A DNA stretch of 64,000 nucleotides from Prionace glauca. Its lineage: Eukaryota; Chordata; Chondrichthyes; Carcharhiniformes; Carcharhinidae. A program made the translations under genes and the position numbers. The DNA lies in the NCBI GenBank assembly GCA_037974335.1, contig CM075760.1:59340515-59404514 (forward strand). The letters are read 5' to 3'. The notes beneath the pieces were generated by a model. It had not been told where the DNA came from, searched no databases, and saw nothing but the letters and a program-made list of their open reading frames with translations. Shown piece after piece: positions 36,878 through 48,615 of the stretch (position 1 is its first letter; every line of letters begins with the position of its first letter).

Positions 36878-37892
36878 AGACCTAAATAAAGAGACAGAAA
36901 GAGATAAAGGGACATAGAGGGTACTTAAATTTTTAAAGTTTATTAATGTCACAAGTAAGGCTCACATTAACACTGCAGTGAAGTTACTGAGAGCCAGGGA
37001 GGGAGAGAGATGTTGGGAGACTTACCAAAGCAGTTTGTGTGTGTGAGTGTCTGCAGCTTCTGTGTCTTTGAGCTAGCCGGGGTGCCAGGGAGAGAATGTC
37101 ACTGTCTTCACCTCTCTCTCTGCCTCTCTGTATAAAACAATCACCAAATGACAGGACACTCAATAATGTGACCGCACACAATTCAATATCAAATCTCTCT
37201 TTATCTCTGACTCTGTTTCTCTCTCTCTCTCTCCCTGTCTCTGTTCCTCTCCCTTTCTCTCCTTGTCACTCCCTCTCCCTGTCACTCTTGTCTTTCTGTT
37301 TCTCTCTCTCCTTGTCTCTCTCTCCATCTGTTTTTCTCTCTCTGTCTCTATCTCCTTGTCTCTCTCTCTGTTTCTCTCTCTCTCTCTCTCTCTCCTTGTC
37401 TCTCTCTCCCAGTCTCTGCTTCTCTCTCTCCCTGTCTGTTCTGTAGTAGAGACAGATGGAGACAGAGACAGAGAAAGAGGGAGGGATGAAAACAGCTGGA
37501 GGTGTGGGTTAGATGCAGGGGGAGAGACACAGACTGTTAGAGGGAGGGGGGCCTCAGTGAGGGACAGGGGCTCCAGTTTAATTCTGAGGGTCCCGGGGGT
37601 GGGGGTCATTTCAATGTCTCAGCCTCTCTCTGCCTCACTCTCTCTCTCTCTGTATAAACATTTCCCAAATTAAAAAAAACTCAACACAGCTGACTGCAAC
37701 TATGGGATCTTGCTGTGCAACACAGGGATTTTGTTTTAAAAGGTGTTTGGTTTAGTTTTAAGAGAGATTTCCAGCCTTTGTGGAGATTTGGGATGATACA
37801 GACACACACACACACAGGGTAGTGAGCGGGGTGGGGGCTCACAACAGGCAAGAGGGTTGGGGGTTGTGTGGGGGGGGAAATGTGTCCCAGCT

Positions 37893-38034
37893 GATTCAGG
37901 TTCACATTGCTGCTGCTCTGGGATCTTGCTGTGCACACACTGGTCCTGTAACCTTTGCCCCGCACTGTGACAGCGACCACACGTTTTATGTTGAAACGAG
38001 ATCTGGCTCAGGGACCGCAGAGTGGGGTTCAAGG
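37893..38034 (+). mobile_element. Diverged SINE-derived segment, copy 3
   Basis: Same segment as 34,262. The retroelement tail that follows is cut short at GGCCGAAGGGCACACC near 38,175, as in copy 2. Confidence 0.5.
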
Positions 38035-40200
38035 TAAAAGCTGGAAAGGGGGTTGGGTAAATTCGAGCACTTTAATCTCCGAGGCATCGTAGGCTACGGA
38101 GCAAGTGCTGGGGAATGGGAGGAGTATAGATTGGGATTTGATGGGCCAGCATTGAGCTGGTGGGCCGAAGGGCACACCGCACTGACCTTTCCATAACCCC
38201 CAACATGTTTACAAACACTCCCTGTAGTTTCTGCAAACTTTCTATCAAACTGTCTGTCCATTCTGCTCAATACTGACCCCCCTCTCAATCTGGCACTGAC
38301 CTGGGCTCTGAATTCAGACAGAGTCACAGATAGGGTTTATAGTTGAAAGTTTTAAAATGTATTTATTGCTGTCACAAGGCTAACATTAACACTGCAATGA
38401 AATTACTGAGAGAGAGAGAGAGACAGAAGACCTAAATAAAGAGACAGAAAGAGATAAAGGGACATAGAGGGTACTTAAATTTTTAAAGTTTATTAATGTC
38501 ACAAGTAAGGCTCACATTAACACTGCAATGAAGTTACTGAGAGCGAGGGCGAGACAGAGATTGGGGAGACTTACCAAAGCAGTTTGTGTGTGTGAGTGTC
38601 TGCTGCTTCTGTGTCTTTGAGCTTGCCGGGGTGCCAGGGAGAGAATGTCACTGTCTTCACCTCTCTCTCTGCCTCTCTGTATAAAACAATCACCAAATTA
38701 CAGGACACTCAATAATGTGACCGCACACAATTCAATATCAAATCTCTCTTTATCTCTGACTCTGTTTCTCTCTCTCTGTCCCTGTCTCTGTTCCTCTCCC
38801 TTTCTCTCCTTGTCACTCCCTCTCCCTGTCACTCTTGTCTTTCTGTTTCTCTCTCTCCTTGTCTCTCTCTCCATCTGTTTTTCTCTCTCTGTCTCTATCT
38901 CCTTGTCTCTCTCTCTGTTTCTCTCTCTCTCTCTCCCAGTGAGAGAGAGAGAGTTACATTAACACTGCAAAGAAGTTACTGAGAAAGAGAGAGATAGGAG
39001 ACCTAAATAAAGAAACAGAAAGCCAGAGAAAGGGAGAGAGAGGGTACTTAAATTTTTAAAGTTTATTAGTGTCACATGTAAGGCTCACATTAACACTGCA
39101 AAGAAGTTACTGAGAGAGAGAGAGAGACATAGATACAGAGACAGAAAGAGAGAGAGAGACAAAGGGACAGAGAGGGTAGTTAAAGTTTTAAAGTTTATTA
39201 GTGTCACAAGTAAGGCTCACATTAACACTGCAATGAAGTTACTGAGAGAGAGGGAGATAGACACACAGAGACATCGATAAAGAGAGAGAGACAGAGATGG
39301 TGGGAAACTTACCAAAGCAGTTTATGTGTGTGTGATTGTCTGCAGCTTCTGTGTCTTTGAGCTTGCTGGGGGGCCAGGGAGAGAATGTCACTGCCTTCAC
39401 CTCTCTCTCTGCCTCTCTGTATAAAACAATCACCAAATTACAGGACACTCAATAATGTGACCACACACAATTCATTATCAAATATCTGTCTCTGTATGTC
39501 CCTGTTCTCTCTCCTCTCCTCGTCTCTGTCTAACTATCTCTGTCTCTCTCTCCGTCTGTATTTTCTCTCTCTGTCTCTCTCTCCCTGTCTCGTCTGTAGC
39601 AGAAACAGATGGAGACGGAGGCAGGGACAGAGGGAGGGGTGGAAACAGCTGTAGGTGTGGGTTAGATGCAGGGGGTGAGACACAGGCTGATAGAGGGAGG
39701 GGGGCCACAGTGAGGGACAGTGGTCCAGTTTAATTCTGAGTGTCCCAGGGAGGTTGGGGGATTTGATTTTACTGTCCCAGCCCCTCTCTGCCTCACTCTC
39801 TCTTTCTCTGTATAAATTTTTCCTGGATTAAAAAGACACTCGACACAGCTGTGGGATCTTGCTGTGCACTGCAGGGACAGGGGCTCCAGTTTAATTCTGA
39901 GGGTCCCGGGGGTGGGGGTGATTTCACTGTCTCAGCCTCTCTCTGCCTCACTCGCTCTCTCTGTATAAACATTTCCCAAATTAAAAAAAACTCAACACAG
40001 CTGACTGCACCTATGGGATCTTGCTGTGCACCACAGGGATTTTGTTTTAAAAGGTGTTTGGTTTAGTTTTAAGAGGGATTGCCAGCCTTTGTGGAGATTT
40101 GGGATGATGCAGACACACACAGGGTAGTGAGCGGGGTGGGGGCTCACAGCAGGCAAGAGGGTTGGGGGTTGTGTGGGGAGGGGGGGGAAATGTGTCCCAG

Positions 40201-40344
40201 CTGATTCAGGTTCACATTGCTGCTGCTGTGGGATCTTGCTGTGCACACACTGGGCCTGTAACCTTTGCCCCGCACTGTGACAGCGACCACACGTTTTATG
40301 TTGAAACGAGATCTGGCTCAGGGACCGCAGAGTGGGGTTCAAGG
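40201..40344 (+). mobile_element. Diverged SINE-derived segment, copy 4
   Basis: Same segment as 34,262; like copy 1 it keeps the complete following tail and AATAAA segment. Confidence 0.5.
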
Positions 40345-40700
40345 TAAAAGCTGGAAAGGGGGTTGGGTAAATCCGAGCACTTTAATCTCCGAGGCATCGT
40401 AGGCTACGGAGCAAGTACTGGGGAATGGGAGGAGTGTAGATTGGGATTTGATGGGCCAGCATTGAGCTGGTGGGCCGAAGGGCCTGTTTCTGTGCTGTCT
40501 GACTCCAGATTCTTTTCTCTGTTTTCCCAGGAATTTCTATTTGGGGGGCGGTGCGGTATAGAATTTCCCTGTCTCTGTCTCTCCAGTGTTCTTCCCAATC
40601 CCTGCACCCCCTCCCCTCTCCCCACACACATTCCCATCTATATTTCATCTCTCAATAAAATGTGAAAGAAAACCCCAGTGTGAATTGTTGTCAGTTTAAT

Positions 40701-42660
40701 TTAGGGAGAGAGAGGGAGGGAGGTGTGGATCCCATTCCCCACACACCCTCCTGCAGTCCTCACCCACATTTATTTAATCCGCCCCTCACCAGGTTGTGCG
40801 TGTGGGATCTTGCTGTGTACACAGGTGGGTCTGGCTCCCTATTCCTCAGACTGGGACCCTGAGTGGGACTTTAAACAGGAAAGATTGAGGGGAGGGAGAA
40901 GGGTTGGGGAGGGGCAGGAGGTCGAGAAATGGAGGGAGAGCTAAACAGAGAGGGAGTGGGGAGGGTGTGAGGGTCTCAGGAGGGGCGGGGGAAAGAGACA
41001 CAGAGTCTGGGGGGGGTGTGTTTCCTCCATTGTGGGATTGATAGTGGGATCTTGCTGTGCAGAATGGTCTTCATTCCAATTGGAATCAGTCATTCACTGA
41101 TTCAGGGAGGAGGGGGGGGTGTGATTTTGGAATTATAAATATTGTTACTATGTCGGGGTGATGTTTCCCTCTGGGGAACCCTGGGGTTAAAATATCCCGG
41201 CTTTGTAATTATTCACAAACAGGTTAACCCTTTGGTGGGTGGCAGAGAGGGAATGAAATATCTGTAAAATGAAACTGTCTATTGGTTGTGTGTGTGTGTG
41301 TGTTTGAGAGCTTGTTTTAAAATCATTGGTCCAATTCACAGCCCTGTTTTGCTGCTGGGATTCTGGATGCTGCTGTTTTGGACACAGATGTTATAAAGTT
41401 GTCTTCTGCAGTTTAAAATCCCAAAGACACCGGCTTTGGAAAGACTCAATGCTGAATGAGTTATTTTGGGTTGTTTTTTTAAAGCATCTTTTCAATATTT
41501 CCATTTGTAAAACACCACACTTTGATCTTTATATATACAACTTCAGAATATTAGACAGGGAGAGAGAGAGAGAGGCAGGGAGACAGGTATCGATCTGGGG
41601 GGAGTGTGTAAGAGACAGAGAGGGAGAAACAGAGGAGGGGGCAGTGGAGGAGAGGTGACTGATACAAGTGGGAGCTTCATTGGGGGATCCTGTGTTAATT
41701 CACTGGCCTGTCTCTGGAGTAAAGCCCCTCCCCAGGATGCTCTGATGTTTTTTAATAAATTAAATATCGGGACAGTCACCAGGCGTTTGGAAGTTCATTT
41801 CATTTGAAGAATGTTCCCACTTTGTCAGGGTTTAATAATGGGGACGTGAAAATGAATGTTCCCCCTACCACCCCCGAGTGAGATTGTGAATTTGAGCAAG
41901 TCCTGGGATCTTGCGGTGCCTTTTATTGTTTACAATCAGCTTTTTTGTTTTGTGTTTAATCATTATAGTTATTTATTTGTTTTGTGTCATAATTATTTGT
42001 TTTGCGTCACTTTATTTCCTCTTGCTCTCTTCCAAGGAGAATTCTTTCGGAAACTTTGACGATGCAGAGAGCCGATAGTTTTGCTGTGAGGAATCCTCGG
42101 ACAAGAGCTATAACCAGAGAGATAAATGTTAATAAAAATCCCCGTGTCTTTGTCGTTCATTTTTATACACAGATAGACGGGTGGGGCTTTCACACTGAGG
42201 GTTAGTGATCTGTGTGTCAGGGGGAGTGGGGGGGGGTATTCCGAGTGATCCCTGCTCCAATGTAATCCCACAGATTCCAATCCCTCTCCCTGAAGCTGTG
42301 TCTGTGTAACTGCCCCATCCTCAGAACTGTTTCTCCACATCTTTCCAATCCCTGTCTCTCCACATCCTATATCCCTCAGCCTCAAACAATGGCAGCATCT
42401 TTCCCTTTTTCTCTCATTCTCTCTATCTTTCACTCTCTCGCTGAAACTTTGTCACTCTGTCTTGTCAAAGCCCCCCCCCCCCCCCATTCTATTTATCTGC
42501 ACACCTCACTTTGTATTTCAGCCTCTCTGCACATCTCTCCCTCTGGATCATTTTCTCAATCACAGCAGCCTCCTCTCTCTATCTCTGCTCCCCTTTGTCT
42601 CTCTCTCTCTCTCTGCTCCCCTCTGTGAATCATTCTGTCCAAATTACAGCAGCATTCTGC
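40701..42660. other. No recognised gene; mostly unique sequence
   Basis: Contains two more GGGATCTTGCTGTGYA motifs (near 40,805 and 41,050), one block (41,170-41,270) similar to 31,240-31,340, and a stretch near 42,090-42,120 (GGAATCCTCGGACAAGAGC) similar to the exon-like block at 31,075. Frames are short and unsupported. Confidence 0.5.
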
Positions 42661-42667
42661 CTACCAT

Positions 42668-42735
42668 CTCGATATATTTTCACAGTAACTACATTGCAGT
42701 GTTAATGTAAACCGACTTACTAATAAATGATGTTT
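42668..42735 (+). mobile_element. HE1-like SINE 3' tail
   Basis: TTTTCACAGTAACTACATTG then GTGTTAATGTAAACC and AATAAATGA. A second tail is at 42,868-42,935. Confidence 0.65.
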
Positions 42736-42867
42736 GAACTCTGCTTCTCTGTCTCTTATCTCTCTAGCTATCTGCATCCTTCTCCCTATTTCCCCTCTAT
42801 GTGCTCCTCTCTGTGAGTCATTCTGTCTGAAGTACAGCTTTCTCTCTCTCTTTCTCTCCATAGCTTT

Positions 42868-42935
42868 TCACAGTAACTTCATTGCAGTGTTAATGTAAGT
42901 CAACTTGTGATTAATAAATAAAACTTTAATCTGAA
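42868..42935 (+). mobile_element. HE1-like SINE 3' tail
   Basis: TTCACAGTAACTTCATTGCA then AATGTAAGTC and AATAAATAAAACTTTAAT. Confidence 0.65.
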
Positions 42936-43039
42936 CTGTGCTTCTGTGTGTGTTATCTCTGTAGCTGTCAGCTTTCCTCTTTCTATATCTCCCTGTTTCC
43001 CCACCTGTCTGCTTTCCCCTGACAGTCTATCTGAATTAA

Positions 43040-43375
43040 AAGTAATATCCTGTCTCTTATCTCTCTCTCTGCTCCCCTCTGTGAATCTCTCTGTCTGAAT
43101 TACAGCAGCACCCTCTCCAACTCAATCTCTATATCTGTCTCTGTACCTGCTCCCCTGTCTGTGAATAATTCTGTCTGAATTACAGCAGCACCCTCTCCAA
43201 CTCAATCTCTATATCTGTCTCTGTACCTCTATCTGCTCCCCTCTCTGTGAATCATTCTGTCTGAATTACAGCAGCACCCTCTCCAACTCAATCTCTATAT
43301 CTGTCTCTGTACCTCTATCTGCTCCCCTCTCTGTGAATCATTCTGTCTGAATTACAGCAGCATTCTCTCTGTCTC
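43040..43375. repeat. 86-bp tandem repeat, about 4 copies
   Basis: CTGTCTGAATTACAGCAGCA recurs at about 43,092, 43,172, 43,258 and 43,344, with CTCAATCTCTATATCTGTCT between. Periods are 80, 86 and 86. Confidence 0.85.
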
Positions 43376-43429
43376 CACCTGGAAGTCTGTCTCTTATCTC
43401 TGTCTGTCTCTGCTCTCTTGTGGGGGATG

Positions 43430-43906
43430 GGCCAGATCAGGGGTTTGCTGTTCACCAGCAGCGAAGGCTCAGGGACACAGCGGACGGGGGACAGAGAATG
43501 TTGAAAGGGGGAAGAGTGTGTAACACAGGGGCTTGTCCAGAGCCAGAGGTTATTAGACAGAGAGGGAAGGGGCTGGTTGGGGGAGTGGAGGCTGTTGTAC
43601 AGGATGGGGGAATATTATAACACAGGCTGTCCAGAGTCAGGGGTTATTAGAGAAAGGGGGCAATGGAGGAGGGGGTGGGGGCAGAATCAGACATGGGGTG
43701 TGTTGTACAGGATGGGGGGGAGGGGGGAGTGCGGGGATATTATAAGACAGGCTGCTCAGAATCAGGGGAATTAATCATTTGAAGGTTAATGTTTAAAATG
43801 GGCAGATTCCACATCCAACTTGACCAGGAGCAGTTTATAGGGGGGAGTGGTGGAGGATTGATTGGGGAGGTGGGGGATCAGTAATTAGAAAGGGGGGGGG
43901 TTCAGT
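43430..43906. repeat. G-rich, loosely repeated segment
   Basis: Three degenerate units with CAGAGYCAGRGGTTATTAGA near 43,538 and 43,633 and a weaker one near 43,750. No gene recognised. Confidence 0.55.
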
Positions 43907-44010
43907 CAGTCTAGGGGCTGTTCACAGGGAGGGAGCGGAAATTTACCAGGGCGAGGGCAGGAGAGGGAACTTAGAGGGATTGGGTGCTGAGACAGATGTT
44001 TAAAATCTGT
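43907..44010. repeat. Unique block shared with 51,627-51,725
   Basis: TCTAGGGGCTGTTCACAGGG through GGTGCTGAGACAGATGTTTA is nearly identical to the segment at 51,627. In both places it leads directly into the same ~28-30-bp minisatellite. Confidence 0.85.
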
Positions 44011-45195
44011 GTTTAGCGTAGGGTACAGTTTAAAACCTCTGTTTAGTGTAGGGTACAGTTTAAAATCTGTTTAGTGTAGGGTACAGTTTAAAATCTGTGT
44101 TTAGTGTAGGGTACAGTTTAAAATCTGTGTTTAGTGTAGGCTACAGTTTAAAATCTGTGTTTAGTGTAGGGTACAGTTTAAAATCTGTTTAGTGTAGGGT
44201 ACAGTTTAAAATCTGTGTTTAGTGTAGGGTACAGTTTAAAATCTGTGTTTAGTGTAGGGTACAATTTAAAACCTGTTTAGTGTAGGGTACAATTTAAAAC
44301 CTCTTTAGTGTAGGGTACAGTTTAAAATCTGTGTTTAGTGTAGGGTACAGTTTAAAATCTGTGTTTAGTGTAGGGTACAGTTTAAAATCTGTTTAGTGTA
44401 GGGTACAGTTTAAAATCTGTGTTTAGTGTAGGGTACAGTTTAAAATCTGTGTTTAGTGTAGGGTACAATTTAAAACCTGTTTAGTGTAGGGTACAGTTTA
44501 AAATCTGTGTTTAGTGTAGGGTACAGTTTAAAACCTCTGTTTAGTGTAGGGTACAGTTTAAAACCTCTTTAGTGTAGGGTACAGTATAAAACCTCTTGTT
44601 TAGTGTAGGGTACAGTTTAAAACCTCTGTTTAGTGTAGGGTAGAGTTTAAAATCTGTGTTTAGTGTAGGGTACAGTTTAAAACCTTTGTTTAGTGTAGGG
44701 TACAGTTTAAAATCTGTGTTTAGTGTAGCGTACAGTTTAAAACCTCTGTTTAGTGTAGGGTACAGTTTAAAATCTGTTGTTTAGTGTAGGGTACAGTTTA
44801 AAATCTGTGTTTAGTGTAAGGTACAGTTTAAAATCTGTTGTTTAGTGTAGGGTACAATTTAAAACCTCTTTAGTGTAGGGTACAGTTTAAAATCTGTGTT
44901 TAGTATAGGGTACAATTTAAAACCTCTTTAGTGTAGTGTACAGTTTAAAATCTGTGTTTAGTATAGGGTACAATTTAAAACCTCTTTAGTGTAGTGTACA
45001 GTTTAAAATCTGTTTAGTGTAGGGTACAGTTCAAAACCTGTTTAGTGTAGGGTACAGTTTAAAAACTCTGTTTAGTGTAGGGTACAGTTTAAAATCTGTG
45101 TTTAGTATAGGGTACAGTTTAAAACCTCTGTTTAGTGTAGGGTACAGTATAAAATCTGTGTTAATGTAGGGTACAGTTTAAAATCTCTGTTTAGT
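44011..45195. repeat. ~28-bp minisatellite (GTGTAGGGTACAGTTTAAAA), about 40 units
   Basis: Units read TTTAGTGTAGGGTACAGTTT followed by AAAATCTGTG, AAAACCTCTG or shorter forms; lengths vary between about 26 and 30 bp. A relic of a few units lies at 46,700-46,780. Confidence 0.93.
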
Positions 45196-45893
45196 GGGGG
45201 GTCTTTGAGTAATTTGGGATTCAAAGATTCAGCAGCAGGGACTGAGGGAGGGATTTGGGAAAAATCGAGAGGGATTTGGGAAAAGGGGCTTAGAGGGGGA
45301 TTTCTGGGGGTTTGAGGGATACAGGAGGGATCTGGGAGGGGCAGTGACTCACAAGTGGGGCAATTAAAAGATGTAGTTTGGGGCTCAGACAGATTGGAGG
45401 GGGTGGGATTGGAGAGGGAGCAGGATTGGAGGGGCAGAGGGATGCGCAAGTGTGGGGGGGGGTCAATTCAGGGGGATTCTAGAAGAATCATCGGGGGGGG
45501 GAATAAACTGTAGAGAGTCTGAGGGGGAGTTAGCAGAAGGGGATGAGTCAGAGTTGGGGAGGGTGCAGACGGAGGGGGGCTTAGGAATTGGGGCAGGAGC
45601 TTGGGAGATCCAGGGGGATTAGAGTGAGATTGGCGGTGGGTGTCAGGAGTGAGATTGAGGGGAAGGGGGGGCTGCTTAGAGTCAGATTAAAGGAGATCAG
45701 GCAGAGGGACAGGGAATCAGGCCGGAGAAACAGGAATGTGGGGGGGGAGGAAATGGAGGGAATTAGGAGAGATCGAGGGATCAGAGGGATACCGGGGAGT
45801 TGGAGCTCAGAGGGATGTGGCGGTGGGTGTGTTTGAGCAGGGTGGGGAGAAGATTGGGCAGAGAGGATCGGGAGGGGGCCAGAGAGGTGGGGC
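45196..45893. repeat. G-rich block, copy 1 (repeated at 46,781)
   Basis: GTCTTTGAGTAATTTGGGAT through AGAGAGGTGGGGCATTAAAA. The second copy (46,781-47,478, offset ~1,585) is nearly identical. Both lie between the ~28-bp minisatellite and an A-tract/G-tract array. Minus-strand proline-rich frames are not supported as genes. Confidence 0.85.
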
Positions 45894-46699
45894 ATTAAAA
45901 AGGGGGGCCACTCAAATGGGGGGGCCAGAAAAGGGGGCCATTAAAAAAGGTGGGGCCGTAAAAAGGGGGGCCAGTAAAGGGAGCCATTAAAAAGGGGAGC
46001 ATTAAAAGAGGGGGCCATTAAAAAGGGGGGGCCACCAAAAAAGGGGGGCCTGTAAAAAAAGGGGGGCAAGCCAAAAGGGGTGGCCATTAAAAAGGGGAAC
46101 ATTAAAAGAGGGGGCCTGTAAAAAAGGGGTGGCCATTAAAAAGGGGAGCATTAAAAGAGGGGGCCACCAAAAAAAGGGGGCCTTTAAAAAAGGGGGGGCA
46201 TTAAAAAGGGGTGCCTGTTAAAAAAGGGGGGGCCACCAAAAAAGGGGGGGCCTGTAAAAAAAAGGGGGGCCAGCCAAAAAAAGGGGGCCTTTAAAAAAAG
46301 GGGGGGCCACCAAAAAAAGGGGGGCACCAAAAAAAGGGGGGCCTGTAAAAAAAAAGGGGGGGCCAGCCAAAAAAAGGGGGCCTTTAAAAAAAGGGTGGGG
46401 CACCAAAAAAAGGGGGCCATCAAAAAAGGGGGGGCACCAAAAAAAGGGGGGCCTGTAAAAAAAGGGGTCAGCAAAAAAGGGGGGCCATTAAAAAGGGGGG
46501 GGCACCAAAAAAAAGGGGGGCTGTAAAAAAGGGGGGGCACCAAAAAAAGGGGGCCATCAAAAAAGGGGGGGCACCAAAAAAAGGGGGGCCTGTAAAAAAA
46601 GGGGTCAGCAAAAAAAGGGGGGCACCAAAAAAGGGGGGGGCCTGTAAAAAAAGGGGGGCTGTAAAAAAGGGGGGCCTGTAAAAAGAGGAGGGGCAGCAA
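45894..46699. repeat. A-tract/G-tract minisatellite (AAAAAGGGGGGCC)
   Basis: Units alternate A5-8 and G4-8 with short links (CCATT, CCTGT, CACC, CCAGC). The plus strand has dozens of G runs of four or more, so G-quadruplex formation is expected. PPFFTGPPFF frames on the minus strand are artefacts. Confidence 0.93.
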
Positions 46700-46780
46700 A
46701 AAGTATAAAATCTGTGTTTAGTGTAGGGTACAGTTCAAAACCTGTTTAGTGTAAGGTACAGTTTAAAATCTCTGTTTAGT

Positions 46781-47478
46781 GGGGGGTCTTTGAGTAATTT
46801 GGGATTCAGAGATTCAGCAGCAGGGACTGAGGGAGGGAATTGGGGAAAATCGAGAGGGATTTGGGAAAAGGGGCTTAGAGGGGGATTTCTGGGGGTTTGA
46901 GGGATACAGGAGGGATCTGGGAGGGGCAGTGACTCACAAGTGGGGCAATTAAAAGATGTAGTTTGGGGCTCAGACAGATTGGAGGGGGTGGGATTGGAGA
47001 GGGAGCAGGATTGGAGGGGCAGAGGGATGCGCAAGTGTCAGGGGGGGTCAATTCAGGGGGATTCTAGAAGAATCATCGGGGGGGGGATAAACTGTAGAGA
47101 GTCTGAGGGGGAGTTAGCAGAAGGGGATGAGTCAGAGTTGGGGAGGGTGCAGACGGAGGGGGGCTTAGGAATTGGGGCAGTAGCTTGGGAGATCCAGGGG
47201 GATTAGAGTGAGATTGGCGGTGGGTGTCGGGAGAGAGATTGAGGGGAAGGGGGGGTGCTTAGAGTCAGATTAAAGGAGATCAGGCAGAGGGACAGGGAAT
47301 CGGGCCGGAGAAACAGGAATGTTGGGGGGGGAGGAAATTGAGGGAATTAGGAGAGATCGAGGGATCAGAGGGATACCGGGGAGTTGGAGCTCAGAGGGAT
47401 GTGGCGGTGGGTGTGTTTGAGCAGGGTGGGGAGAAGATTGGGCAGAGAGGATCGGGAGGGGGCCAGAGAGGTGGGGCA
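46781..47478. repeat. G-rich block, copy 2
   Basis: Second copy of 45,196-45,893. Confidence 0.85.
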
Positions 47479-48432
47479 TTAAAAAGGGAGGGGGCACTCA
47501 AATGGGGGGCCAGTAAAGGGGGGCCACTAAAAAGGGGGGGGCCTGCAAAAAAGGGGGCCAGCCAAAAGGGCCATTAAAAAGGGGGGGGCCTGTAAAAAAA
47601 GGGGGTCAGCAAAAAAGGGAGGGGGGCATTAAAAAGGGGAGCATTAAAAAGGGGGGGCCACCAAAAAAAAGGGGGGGCCTGTAAAAAAGGGGAGGCCATT
47701 AAAAAAGGGGGGCCTGTAAAAAAAGGGGGGGCCATTAAAAAGGGGAGCATTAAAAGGGGGGCAACCAAAAAGGGGGGAGGGCCTGTAAAAAAAGGGGGGG
47801 CCACCAAAAAAGGGGGCCTGTAAAAAAAGGGGGGGGACCAAAAAAAGGGGGGGGGCCTGTAAAAAAAAAGGGGGCCAGCAAAAAAGGGGGCCATTAAAAA
47901 AAGGGGGGGCCTGCAAAAAAGGGGGGCATTAAAAAAGGGGGGCCTGTAAAAAAAAGGGGGGCCTGTAAAAAAGGGGGGGGCCTGTAAAAAAGGGGAGGCC
48001 ATTAAAAAAGGGGGCCATTAAAAAAAGGGGGGCCTGTAAAAAAAGGGGGGGCCATTAAAAAGGGGAGCATTAAAAGGGGGGCAACCAAAAAGGGGGGAGG
48101 GCCTGTAAAAAAAGGGGGGGGCCACCAAAAAAGGGGGCCTGTAAAAAAAGGGGGGGACCAAAAAAAGGGGGGGGCCTGTAAAAAAAAGGGGGGCCAGCAA
48201 AAAAGGGGGCCTGCAAAAAAGGGGGGGGGACCAAAAAAAGGGGGGGCCTGTAAAAAAAAGGGGGGGCTGTAAAAAAAGGGGGGGGCCTGCAAAAAAGGGG
48301 GGCATTAAAAAAGGGGGGGGCACCAAAATAGGGGGGGCCTGTAAAAAAAGGGGGCCAGCAAAAAAGGGGGGCCTGCCAAAAGGGGGGCCACCAAAAAATG
48401 GGGGACCTGCAAAAAAAGGGGGCCATTAAAAG
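47479..48432. repeat. A-tract/G-tract minisatellite, second array
   Basis: Same unit type as 45,894-46,699 and itself partly repeated: 47,720-47,900 resembles 48,030-48,210. Confidence 0.93.
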
Positions 48433-48615
48433 GGGGGGGGAGAAAGGACAGAGAGGGGAAAAAAAGGACAGAGAGGGGAAAAAAAGGACAGAGAGGGGAA
48501 AAAAAGGACAGAGAGGGGAAAAAAAGGACAGAGAGGGAAAAAAAGGACAGAGAGGGAAAAAAAGGACAGAGAGGGAAAAAAAGGACAGAGAGGGAAAAAA
48601 AGGACAGAGAGGGAA
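48433..48615. repeat. 18-20-bp minisatellite (AAAAAGGACAGAGAGGG)
   Basis: About ten near-identical units; only A, C and G on the plus strand. Confidence 0.93.

Larger units (their letters stand above)
33226..39250 (-). repeat. Series of HE1-like SINE 3' tails (minus)
   Basis: Short (~60-70 bp) pieces matching only the SINE 3' end, GTTAATGTGAGCCTTACTTG then TGACACTAATAAACTTTA on the minus strand, lie at about 33,226, 33,368, 35,382, 35,512, 36,797, 36,931, 38,340, 38,473, 39,050 and 39,182. They come in pairs, each followed by a GAGAGA run, and were multiplied as part of the segmental copies. Confidence 0.7.
32591..40700. repeat. Cluster of diverged segmental tandem copies
   Basis: Several anchor sequences recur in the same order. 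CTCTGTATAAACATTTCCC occurs near 32,655, 34,048, 34,813, 37,650 and 39,962. The TTACCAAAGCAGTTTGTGTG type occurs near 33,481, 35,641, 37,022, 38,571 and 39,309. GACCTTTCCACAACCCCCAA occurs near 33,068, 35,222 and 36,658, with a one-base variant near 38,183. CAGGTTCACATTGCTGCTGC occurs near 34,268, 36,371, 37,897 and 40,207. Spacing between units varies from about 0.7 to 2.2 kb, with internal losses. CT/GA microsatellites and SINE tails separate the anchors. I see no credible protein; frames do not stay open between copies. Confidence 0.75.

Noticed and set aside
44011-45195. CRISPR-like array of short direct repeats
   Set aside because: No unique spacers; unit and 'spacer' are both repeated, and the context is vertebrate.
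46184-46699. PPFFTGPPFF repeat protein
   Set aside because: Product of the AAAAAGGGGGGCC minisatellite.
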